From Platanthera guangdongensis (taxonomy: Eukaryota; Streptophyta; Magnoliopsida; Asparagales; Orchidaceae), in contig CM077158.1 of the NCBI GenBank assembly GCA_039583875.1, positions 125,361,900-125,425,899 on the forward strand: DNA of 64,000 nt, read 5' to 3'. Both the position numbers and the translations under genes were made by a program. The notes below the pieces were generated by a model. It did not search any database, was not told the origin of the DNA, and saw only the letters and a list, made by a program, of their open reading frames with translations. Below are positions 22,913 to 32,584 of this stretch, piece after piece (within the stretch, counting starts at the first letter, position 1; every line of letters begins with the position of its first letter).

Positions 22913-23002
22913 GTATGAGTTTAGTTTTGCATATGCTATTGTTTGTATGCTTAGCTTAGTACCCCTATGTTGTGGTTTGTGTGTGTGACATGTTTGTCAT
23001 AG
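22913..23002 (+). other. Candidate phase-1 intron at the gag-protease boundary of C (90 nt)
   Basis: The donor GTATGAGT follows ACAG, and the acceptor is TTTGTCATAG. The segment is T-rich and contains an in-frame TAG. Removing it joins VVTG to [18 protein letters not shown], matching the usual continuous VVTG-to-protease sequence of Tekay-type elements. B and D have comparable segments at the same position and phase. Confidence 0.6.
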
Positions 23003-26000
23003 GTTTTGTAATGATTCGGGACACGCTGGCGCGAGCACTGTTCGACACAGGTACATCGCATTCTTTTCTGTCTCGTGACTTTATGACGCGGCTTGGGATA
23101 TCCAGTCGTGCAAAGACAGATAGCGTCAGAGTAGTGTTGCCGAATGGATGTTGGATGCTTGCGGATCAAGCTTGCGATGTGGCGGTCCAAGTCGGGAATC
23201 GGGATTTTAGTTTATCTGCATCTGTACTGCCAATATCGGAATTTGACGTGATTTTTGGGATGGATTGGCTTGCGGAACAGCATGCTCTGATCGATTGCCA
23301 GTCCAAAGAAATCACGTTGGGCCAGAATACCGAACAGGAGACCAAGTTCGCGGGTATGCGAGGAGTAGGCGGGACGTTGATGTCTGCACTCCAGGTAGTC
23401 AAAGCTGTTCGGAAGGGTGCGGAGTGTTACTTTGCACTAATTCAGGCTGTTGAGCCTAAGGCCACTTTGTGCGAGGTTCCGATTGTGGCAGAATTTGCTG
23501 ATGTGTTTCCCGCAGATCTCCCTGGGCTACCACCCCAGCGGGAGATTGACTTTACGATCGAGTTGGTGCCAGGTGCGAAACCTGTGGCCCGCTCGCCATA
23601 TCGCGTCGCGCCAAAAGAGATGGCTGAGTTGAAGGTTCAACTCCAAGAAATGTTAGAGCAAGGTTATATACGCCCAAGTATGTCACCTTGGAGCGCGCCT
23701 GTGATTTTTGTAAAGAAGAAAGACGGTGGATTGCGATTGTGCATCGACTACCGTGAACTAAATAAGCTGACCGAGAAGAATAAATATCCGATCCCCGGAT
23801 TGATGAATTATTTGATCAGCTAGTTGGTTCTACCGTCTATTCGAAGTTGGACCTGAAATCTGGTTATTACCAGTTAAGGATTCGGGAAGGTGACATTCCC
23901 AAAACCGCATTTGGAACGCGTTATGGGCACTATGAGTTCACAGTCATGCCCTTTGGATTGTGTAATGCGCCCTCGGTGTTTATGGATTTGATGCACCGCA
24001 TATTCCGTGAGTACCTGGATCTGTTTGTGATCGTGTTCATTGATGATATCCTGGTGTACTCAAAGTCGAAAGCGGAACATGAGATTCACTTGCGGTTGGT
24101 GTTGAATATATTGAGGCAAAATCAGCTCTATGCCAAGTTCTCGAAGTGTGAGTTTTGGCTATCGTCAGTAGCATTTTTGGCCATGTGGTGAGTGGAGCGG
24201 GCATTGCAGTGGATCCAGCGAAGATAAGAGCCATACAAGAATGGCCAATAATGTCTTCCGTGGCCGAAGTCAGGAGTTTCCTTGGACTTGCGGGCTACTA
24301 TAGAAGATTTGTGGAGAACTTCTCGCGGATCGCTTTGCCGCTAACCACACTGACGCGGAAGGATCAGAAGTTCGTTTGGACGCCAGAGTGCGCACGAGCT
24401 TTTGAAGAGCTGAAGATTCGGTTGACCACGGCGCCAGTGTTGTCTTCTCCATGTGGGACCGATGGTTTTGTTATTTATAGTGATGCCTCAGGGAGCAGCT
24501 TAGGCTGCGTTTCTTCTGCAAAGCGGAAAAGTGATTGCTTATGGCTCACGCCAGCTGAAGGTGCACGAGCGAAACTATCCCGTCCATGATTTGGAATTAG
24601 CGGCGGTGATTTTTGCACTCAAGTTGTGGCGGCACTACCTTTATGGAGTGAAGGTGGAAATCTATACGGATCACAAGAGCCTAAAGTATCTGTTGGAGCA
24701 GAAAGAGCTGAACATGCGACAACGAAGGTGGTTGGAGTTCCTTGGGGACTACACTTTCGAGATTCATTATACACCCGGGAAGGGGAATGTTGTCGCGGAT
24801 GCGTTGAGTCGGCGAGTTCCGGCTAGAGCAAATTGGTTACAAAGGCATGATGAACGTCTTATCCAGGAGTTGGAAGCATTGGAGATCTATTGTGTTGACA
24901 AGAAGTCCACTGCCACTGCATGTTTGAACTGGATCGAGGTGCAATGTGACCTTGCGGATCGAGTTCGACGGGCAACGGAGTTGGATGAAGATCTCTTACG
25001 CTATGTTAATGAAGGGCCAGAGGGCAAATTCACCTGGAATGACGGTCTTGTTCGAAACGATGGCCGTTTGTGCGTCCCAAATGTGGGGAAGTTGAGGGAA
25101 GAACTGATGTATGAAGCACATTATACAAAGTATTCCATTCACCCCGGGAGCACAAAGATGTTCAACGATATGAAGAAAGTTTTCTGGTGGCCAGGGCTCA
25201 AGAAAGATGTTGCCCTGTATGTAGCAAAATGCCAAACTTGTGCGATGGTGAAGTCTGAATGCCAAAAGCCGGGCGGTTATTTAAAGTCACTACCGATCCC
25301 AGTGTGGAAATTTGATGATATTTCCATGGATTTTGTGCATGGATTGCCAAGATCGCAGCGAGGAAATGATTCCATTTGGGTAATTGTTGACCGGCTAACA
25401 AAAGTAGCACATTTTCTCCCGAACAGACGGGATGATTCAGTTGAATATTTGGCAAAGTTATACGTTGATCAGATTGTGCGGCTTCACGGTGTTCCTCGGA
25501 GCATCGTAAGTGATAGAGATGGGCGATTCACGTCAAATGATTGGAGGCTAGTTCACCGACTGTTGGGCACGAAGTTGACTTTCAGTACGGCCTTTCATCC
25601 CCAAACGGATGGCCAGACGGAACGTACCAACAGAACAATGGAGGACATGCTCCGAATGTGCGCCCTTGACTTCGGAAAGAGATGGGAAGATCATCTCTAT
25701 ATGGTCGAGTTTGCATATAATAACAGCTACCAGGCAAGCATTGGGATGGCACCATATGAAGCACTATATGGAAGGAAGTGTCGTACTCCCTTGGCTTGGG
25801 TAGAAGCGGGTGAAGCCCGGGTTGTTAAACCAAATGAGGTGGATGAAGCAAACTCAACCATTCGGACTATTCGAGAGAGATTGCTAGTTGCTCAAGATCG
25901 ACAAGCGAAGTACTACAACGCCAAGCACCGGAACGTTGAATTTGCGGTTGGCGATTGGGTCTACTTGAAGATCAAGCCATTCAAAGGTGTCTCCAGGATT

Positions 26001-26366
26001 CGACGAATGAAAAAGTTGAGTCCCAGATATTTGGGTCCTTTTGAAGTGGTTGAGCGTATTGGCGAAGCAGCTTATCGGCTAGCTCTGTCGGCAGACTTGG
26101 GTGGGTTACATGATGTTTTTCATATCTCGGTGCTTCGGAAAGCCGTGAAAGATCCAGCTCAAGTGATCGCGGATGATCGGGTGCCGGTAGAGTATGGGCT
26201 AACGACGAGAGTTAGACCCATTCGAATTGAAGATCGAGCCGAGAAGCAGTTGCGGAACAAGACGGTCGGTATGGTAAAAGTCCGGTGGGACAACTGCGGC
26301 CGTGAAGAGTTGACGTGGGAACGCGAGCAGACCATGCGAGAAGAGTTCCCTGAGTTGTTTCTGTAA
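23003..26366 (+). pseudogene. pol: pol of C: protease, reverse transcriptase, RNase H, integrase, chromodomain-like tail
   Basis: The protease has [10 protein letters not shown]. Reverse transcriptase (about 23560-24200) has the [11 protein letters not shown] active site. RNase H (about 24460-24830) ends with VADALSRR. The integrase has [10 protein letters not shown] and CQTC for zinc binding, Asp in [12 protein letters not shown], Asp in IVSDRDGRF, and Glu in [13 protein letters not shown]. The C-terminus has FHISVLRK and a chromodomain-like VKVRWDN and LTWERE block. Three single-base indels break the frame, at a C run near 23797 (missing base), a G run near 24180 (missing base) and a T run near 24510 (extra base). 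From 24531 to 26366 it is open. The stop is TAA at 26364-26366. Confidence 0.93.
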
Positions 26367-26449
26367 TTGGTAGCGAGACTGTTGTAACATAAACATTGAG
26401 ATATTGTTACATTTTTCTTGCTATCTTTTTGTTACTTTCCTGTCTCTAA

Positions 26450-26484
26450 ATTTCGAGGACGAAATTCTTGTAGGAGGGGAGGAT
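26450..26484 (+). other. Conserved 3' motif and polypurine tract of C
   Basis: TTTCGAGGACGAAATTC is followed by TAGGAGGGGAGGA, directly before the LTR start TGTAAC. The cGAGGACGAAaTT motif ahead of a purine tract is characteristic of Tekay/Reina-type chromoviruses. Confidence 0.85.
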
Positions 26485-28943
26485 TGTAACAGCCCAAAGT
26501 TCAGAAACAGGAAACATTTGGGTGACACGGCCTGGGACACGGGCGTGTCCCAGGGCGTGTCAGGTGACACGGCCTGCGACACGGGCGTGTCGCAGGGCGT
26601 GTCGGGTTGTGTCGACGATTGGGCTTTGTCTCGACGATTTTTTGGTCTCGACGATTCGTCGAGAAAGGCACACGGCCCATGACACGGGCGTGTCTAAGGC
26701 CGTGTCGCATGCTCGACGATTTTTACTCGACGATCGTCGAGTGTCGAGAAGTGCGTGGCGAGTGTTGAACACGGCCTGTGACACGGGCGTGTCACAGGGC
26801 GTGTCCAATCAGGCGACGAACTCAGCCCGCCGAGAATTCGACAGGGCGTGTCTGGGTGCCGTGTCTGGGCACACGGCCGGGGACACGGGCGTGTCCCAGG
26901 CCGTGTGAAGTCTCGGGATGATTTGGGATTTTTTCACCCAGGTACACGGCCACAGACACGGGCGTGTCTGAAGGCGTGTTGGTGACACAGCCCATGACAT
27001 GGGCGTGTCCCGTGGGCGTGTCACTGGTTTGGATAAGTCAGTTGACCACCGCTTGAGGCACACGGCCAGGCACACGGCCGTGTTCGAGGCCGTGTCGGGT
27101 CAAATTGTGTGTTTTTGGCAGAATCGTGGCCGTCCATTCCTTCAGTCTGGATCCAAGGGCTGAAAGCTCTTCTTCTTTTTCCTTAAGGGCCGAAGTCAGA
27201 GATTGATTTCTCATTTACTTTGGCCTTCACCTTTCTTCAAGAGAGAGAAAGAGAGAGAGAAAGGAGGAGGAAGAAGGGAAGGGGGCTGCTGGTTGGTGGT
27301 GCTGCGGTTTACCGGCGAGAGATCCGAAGCCAGCGTTGCGGAGGAAACGCTCTTGCGAATCTTGCAAGCAAGCTTTCAAGCCATGGCACCGAAGCGATCG
27401 TCAAGGGTAACGACCTTTCTTCCTAGCCATGTGAAGGCTTCCTTTTAGCATATCTTTGTGAGTTCCCCCACCAAGAGGTGGCTGGTTTTAGGACTCTTTA
27501 GGTGGATGTGTGAAATCCCCCTTGTTAGCATATAGATCCGGAAATGGAGTACGGAATAGGCATGCTGTGTGAAGCCCATCTGGACAGGTTGGTCTAGATT
27601 GGTGATGTTGCATACGAACCGGAGAAAACTCCGTGAGAAACGTGTAGTGTACGGAGTCTACGGGTTAGGCCTGCGAAAAGGAGTAGCAGGAAGTACTGGG
27701 GTGGTAGCCCAGGAAAATAGCCTTGTGCTGGTTTTGGGTCCAACCTGTGAATGATGCACAGGTAGTCCTGGTGGGACCAGGAAAGGCCCTTTTTGTGATG
27801 CTTGATGTCATAGGGTGTCCACCTGTGGAGCGAGTCACAGGAAGTACTGGTGTGCCCAGGAAAGACCCCTGACATTTGTGCTTATGCGGTGTCCACCTGT
27901 GGAGAGAGAGTCACAGGAAGTACTGGTGTGCCCAGGAAAGACCCGCTGTTGTTGTGAGAATTGGGTATCGAGAAGTACCCAGGCTTGAATGCCAGGAACA
28001 GGATTGGTGAGACCGACCCGCGCCTTTGATATAGCCATGAGTACGGTGCACGCGGAAAGGGCAAGGCGATTTGAGCAACGGGGGGGTGGAGGATCCGACC
28101 TGCGCTATGTCCGTCTGACGTGAGACCAAAAGTGCGGTCTGTTGGAGCGCATAGCAAGAGTCTTCGGCCTGCGTGCCATGACACAAAGGGGGGCTACGGG
28201 CCATCCCGGTGTCCGAGGACTAACTCCGGCTGCACGTCATGGAGTAAATGCTCAAGAGTGTTACCGTTGGGTGATAACCCTGAGACGGTGGTGGGCAAGA
28301 GGTTGCCAGAACACCAAGAATGTGCCCTGAGTGCACGGACCGTTGGGCCGGGCGGCGAACGGTTATGATGGCTTGTGTGCGTGAAAGCACCTTTGATGAT
28401 ATAGCTTGCCATACTTGTGATATGATATGCCTGCAGGGAAAATACCGCTGCCCCGAGAGAAGGGGTAGGGTCGTTATAATTTGGTCAGCTGAACGCTGAC
28501 CGTTGCTTTTGTTTGCCACCGTTGGGTGGATTGTCCTTGCACAGGTGCTGGAGAGCCGAGCGGGTCGCATAGAGGTTGATGCTCCTGCTGGTGCTGTTGC
28601 TACTGCTAGCCCTCGAAGGCTAATGTTCTTTTGAGTGTTTTCTTTTTGTGGCCGGCCTGCGCGCCAATATGTTTAGGCCACTGCATGAAAGCCCTGTAAG
28701 GCCATAAGGCCAATACTTTATACATGTTGTAAGACATTCCTATCTCTATATAAAATGTGAGGTTTATATTTGGACATTCATGAGGAGTTCTAGTAGTTCA
28801 GGCTTCCGCTAGAATGTTTGTGATAGGTGCGATGCGCTGCTCTGGTATCATCCTGTACCTTCACCGACTGTTTTGTGGTATATCCTGTGGGGCCCCGGCC
28901 GGACCTTCTAGAATATATCATATGAACGGATGGGGTTGTTACA
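26485..28943 (+). repeat. 3' LTR of C (2459 bp)
   Basis: It is nearly identical to 19114-21571, including the hairpin array (26521-27106) and the MAPKRSSR start (ATG at 27383). Two of the differences fall in one hairpin near 26990-27000, where CACGG became CACAG and ACACG became ACATG. One T is inserted near 28646. Confidence 0.95.
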
Positions 28944-30624
28944 CTTATGATCCGTGAAAATCTTGCACTGCGCGCCATATAGCAAATGCCTCCACAATTT
29001 CAACACATAGATCACAGCTGCAAACTCCAGGTCATGCGTAGGGTAGTTCCTCTCGTGAGTCTTTAGCTGCCTCGACCCGTATGCAAACACCTTCCCGCCC
29101 TGCATCAAAATGCAGCCCAGACTGACATGCGACGCATCCACATATATATCATACTCACTACCTTCCGTAGGCAAAGACAAAATTGGAGCCGAACATAGCC
29201 TCCTTTTTAGTTCCTCAAAAGCCTTCTCACACTTACCATCCCATACAAAAGCTACGTTCTTCTGCGTCAACTTGGTCAACGGCACGGACAAGGTAGAGAA
29301 GCCTTCTACAAATCTTCTATAATAACCAGCCAAACCGAAGAAGCTTCTGATCTCTTTGGGGGTAACAGGTCTCGCCCACTCCATAACAGCAGCGATCTTT
29401 TCTTGGTCCACCGATATTCCCTCCTTATTAATCACGTGGCCTAGAAAAGAAACTTGAGGCAACCAAAATTCACATTTGCTCAGCTTGGCGTATAGCTTAT
29501 GGTCTCTCAGAGTCGCCAAGACCAGCCGCAAATGTCGATCATGCTCCTCCGCATCCTTAGAATACACCAAAACATCGTCTATGAAGACAATCAAAAACTT
29601 ATCTAGAAAATCCTTGAAAACTTTGTTCATCAAATCCATAAAAGCTGAGGGCGCATTAGTCAAACCGAATGACATAACCAAAAACTCAAAATGCCCCTGA
29701 CGAGAGCGGAACGCCGTCCGCGGAACATCTGATTCCCGAATCCTCAACTGGTGATAGCCCGAACGAAGATCTATCTTGGAAAACACGGCACTACCACGCA
29801 GTTGGTCAAACAAATCGTCGATTCGCGGCAAAGGGTACCTGTTCTTAATAGTAACCTTATTCAGCTCTCTATAGTTGATGCATAACCTCATCGACCCATC
29901 CTTCTTTTTAAGAACAACACTGGCGCACCCCAAGGCGAAGAACTCGGCCTTATAAAGCCTTTTGCCAATAACTCATCCAGCTGAATTCGCAACTCTTCCA
30001 GCTCTTGCGGGGCCATCCAGTACGGCGCCTTTACGATAGGACGCGTATCTGGCTCCAAATCTATGGCAAACTCGACATCTCGGTCGGGTGGAAGACCGGG
30101 AAGATCGTCTGGAAACACATCAGAAAAGTCACACACTACAGGAATCTCTTCCAAACGGGGCTCATTAACAATCGACCCTACCAGGGAAACCACACAGGCA
30201 AAACAGCCAGAAACAAGCAACTTCCGAGCACGCACCGTAGAAATGATTGGAGACTCCTGGAGGGAATATCCATAAACGCTTCCTGGCTGACCGTTGTCTT
30301 TGACGAAGTCCAAGCGCATACCCTTGCACTGGATCACAACATCGTACCTTGACAACCAGTCCATGCCCAAAATAACGTCGAAGTCCTCTAGGTCAATCAC
30401 CTTCAAGTCTGCCTTGGCTAGAAAATCTCCCAACAAAATCAGACAATCTAGAACCCCCAGGTCCGTAACCATAGAGTCACCGGAGGGGAACTTAATGCAG
30501 AAGGCACCACCAACACGATCTAGGCCCAAACTGAACCGCTCCACGAAGGCTCTAGCCACAAACGAGTGGGTAGCGCCGGAATCAAAGAGAACGCGCACCC
30601 AGCGGTTCTTTACCTTAAATATCC
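28944..30624 (-). pseudogene. pol: Protease, reverse transcriptase and RNase H start of B
   Basis: On the minus strand the protease carries VLFDSGATHSF (near 30570) and GMDWLSRYDVVI. Reverse transcriptase runs from DYRELN-like [20 protein letters not shown] to the active site [11 protein letters not shown], and RNase H starts at [17 protein letters not shown] one-base deletion near 29905, in the run before KKKDGS, shifts the frame inside reverse transcriptase. RNase H breaks at TDHK, where C is inserted, and resumes at 19113. The reading begins after the candidate intron at 30625-30718. Confidence 0.92.
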
Positions 30625-30718
30625 CTACGAATTGCACACGCATCTAAGACAACAAGTGCTAAAACAAAAACTACAACCAAAAAGGGAACGTAACGAAACG
30701 ACTGGGGAGGAGTCGAAC
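30625..30718 (-). other. Candidate phase-1 intron at the gag-protease boundary of B (94 nt)
   Basis: On the minus strand the donor is CAG then GTTCGACT (weak) and the acceptor is AATTCGTAG. The segment is T-rich. Splicing joins TQVISG to IFKVKNRWVRVLFDSG, parallel to TQVILG and EFKVKNLWV in D. Unspliced, the gag frame runs to a stop at 30615, and protease could only start from ATG 30643. Confidence 0.5.
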
Positions 30719-31924
30719 CTGAGATAACCTGGGTCGAGGTCTGCGCTTCGTCTGCCGAAAGCACATTCAGCTTTCCTTTTCCTTTATCCACTCGCTGATG
30801 CGGGGGCAGAGCCTGGAGGCACCTTGTCTTGAGATGACCCTTCTGGCCGCACTGAAAACAGACCTTATCTTTTAACCAACAACAGGCAGCCTCATGCCCC
30901 TTCCTTCCACACAAGGCACACACCACGTCTCCCCTGGAAACACCCTGAATCGCGTGCACCTGCTCCTTCTTCTGCGCTCCCAACCTTTTGAAACATTTCT
31001 CAAAGGGGTGGCCTGGCCGGCCACAAAAGCTACAAATCTCTTTGACCTTCTTTCTCGAGACAACATCAGGTTCCTGAGGGCTCTTCCCTCCACCGGACTT
31101 CCGCTTATCCTTCCTTAACTGCTGACCTCTATTCTTGGCATTCTCAATGCCCTCAACTCTCAAAGCAGCTTCAACCGCGCTGGCATAACTGACTGCTCCA
31201 TAGGCATTCGCTAACTGCTGAATGTCGCTTCTTAGACCACCCAGAAATCGCTTAACTCGATCTGCCTCAACACTCACTAGACCCGGAGCAAACCGACTCA
31301 ACTTACTAAACTCAATCTCATACTCACTAACCGTGAGTTTCCTCTGCTTTAAGTGAAGAAGTCGTTCATTAGCCGGTCCCGTTCGACTGAAGGCAGAAAC
31401 TTACTTAACAACAACACCTTAAATGACTCCCAAGTGCAACCTGCCACTAAGCTCTCTTTCTCTCTCAGCCACCAATTCTTTGCTAAGCCCTTGAGCTGGT
31501 AGGCAGCGAGCATCACTCTCTGATCGTCCGTAATCCCTAAGTAAGAGAATATCTCCTCAATGGTAATCAGCTAGTCGTCCAAAATCATGAAATCTGCCTG
31601 CCCATCATAGGTAGGGGGTCTCAGCCGCTGAAACTGGGAAATGAACGCCATCTCCAGAGGCACCACAACCAAAGGCACGGGAGGAGCAGGAGGGGTAGGA
31701 ACAGCTACCCCCTCTGCGGGGTTCTGAGCTCTCGGGGTCTGTCCCGCCACCACTGCTACAAGGGACTGAATCTGAGCCTGCATAGCCACTACCTGCCTCG
31801 ATAACTCCTCATTACTCTGCCTCAGGCTTTCTACCAACGCATCGCTCTGCGCTCCTGACGTCTCACCCTCGGATTGTGGGGTCGATCTCGTCGTAGGACG
31901 TCTCGCCATCCTAAAATCGCACAA
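30719..31924 (-). pseudogene. gag: gag of B with three zinc knuckles
   Basis: On the minus strand this begins MARRPTTRS (31909, or 31924 at the upstream Met). A Gln-rich coiled segment, a Pro-rich linker and the Gag core (RPPTYDGQADFM, KFLPSVERDRL, LTVSEYEIEFSKLS) follow. Three CCHC knuckles then follow in series (CSFCGRPGHPFEKC, CALCGRKGHEAACC, CFQCGQKGHLKTRC). Three knuckles is more than the one seen in C. A TAG at 31571-31573 (Trp expected from D, where the codon is TGG) and a one-base deletion near 31358 inactivate it. Confidence 0.9.
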
Positions 31925-32570
31925 GCTTTAGACAAATCCTAGCCCATCAACTAGAACAAAACTACCCGGTACGGACAAACACACTTAAATATGAACTTCA
32001 ACTGCAAAACTTGCTCTGGGAGTTGTTTTTTTTACCATGATGATGTTATGCTTATCCTAAGATGGTTCACCACCATCATACTAACTCAGGTGCCTAGACC
32101 ATGAATGCATGTATTTGTATTCTTTTTGACTCAAAACCATGTGTGTATATATATCATCTTGCAAATCTTTAGCTTGGCACGTTGTGCTTATGAAATGTTA
32201 TCCTATGCATTATAAAAAAAACCTTAGTGCATGCCATGGGCGGCGTACACATGAAAATGTTATGCATCCCATACTACATAACATTCCCATGTAACGAAAA
32301 AGAAAACGTGCTAGGCGCATTCATGTGGTGAGGTTATGCATCCCATACTACATAACCCTCACATGTTGCCTCCTATGGTGGATCCATATACAGACACATA
32401 TTATGCATCCCATACTACATAATATGCCCTGTATACTTCTTCATGCTCATGAGTGTAGTGTTCGTGCTTCGGCTAAGACATGCCGATGACATATCGGTGT
32501 GTGAATGGTATGATGCTAAACACTAATGCAGACAAGGGAAAGGTTGCCCAACCATTTGTCAAGCATACTC
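31925..32570 (-). other. 5' leader of B with a triplicated motif
   Basis: There is no ORF here. TTATGCATCCCATACTACAT occurs three times on the + strand (32260, 32334 and 32400), spaced 74 and 66 bases. Between the copies are diverged linkers with CATG and CACATG. A position between the primer site and gag would fit a packaging, dimerisation or translation element, but that is inference. Confidence 0.6.
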
Positions 32571-32582
32571 CCTCTGATACCA
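32571..32582 (-). other. Primer binding site of B (tRNA-iMet)
   Basis: On the minus strand the 5' LTR end GACA is followed by GT and then TGGTATCAGAGG. TGGTATCAGAG is the standard complement of the initiator methionine tRNA 3' end used by most plant copia elements and chromoviruses. This fixes the element's orientation. Confidence 0.93.
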
Positions 32583-32584
32583 AC

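Larger units (their letters stand above)
19114..28943 (+). mobile_element. C: young Tekay-like Ty3/gypsy retrotransposon
   Basis: It has LTRs at 19114-21571 and 26485-28943, each bounded by TGTAAC and GTTACA, with target duplication CTTAT (19109-19113 and 28944-28948). By eye the LTRs differ at about twelve sites and one indel in 2.46 kb, roughly 0.5%, so this is the youngest complete insertion in the window. It carries gag with one zinc knuckle, then protease, reverse transcriptase, RNase H, integrase and a chromodomain-like tail. Three one-base indels in pol break the frame. Confidence 0.96.
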
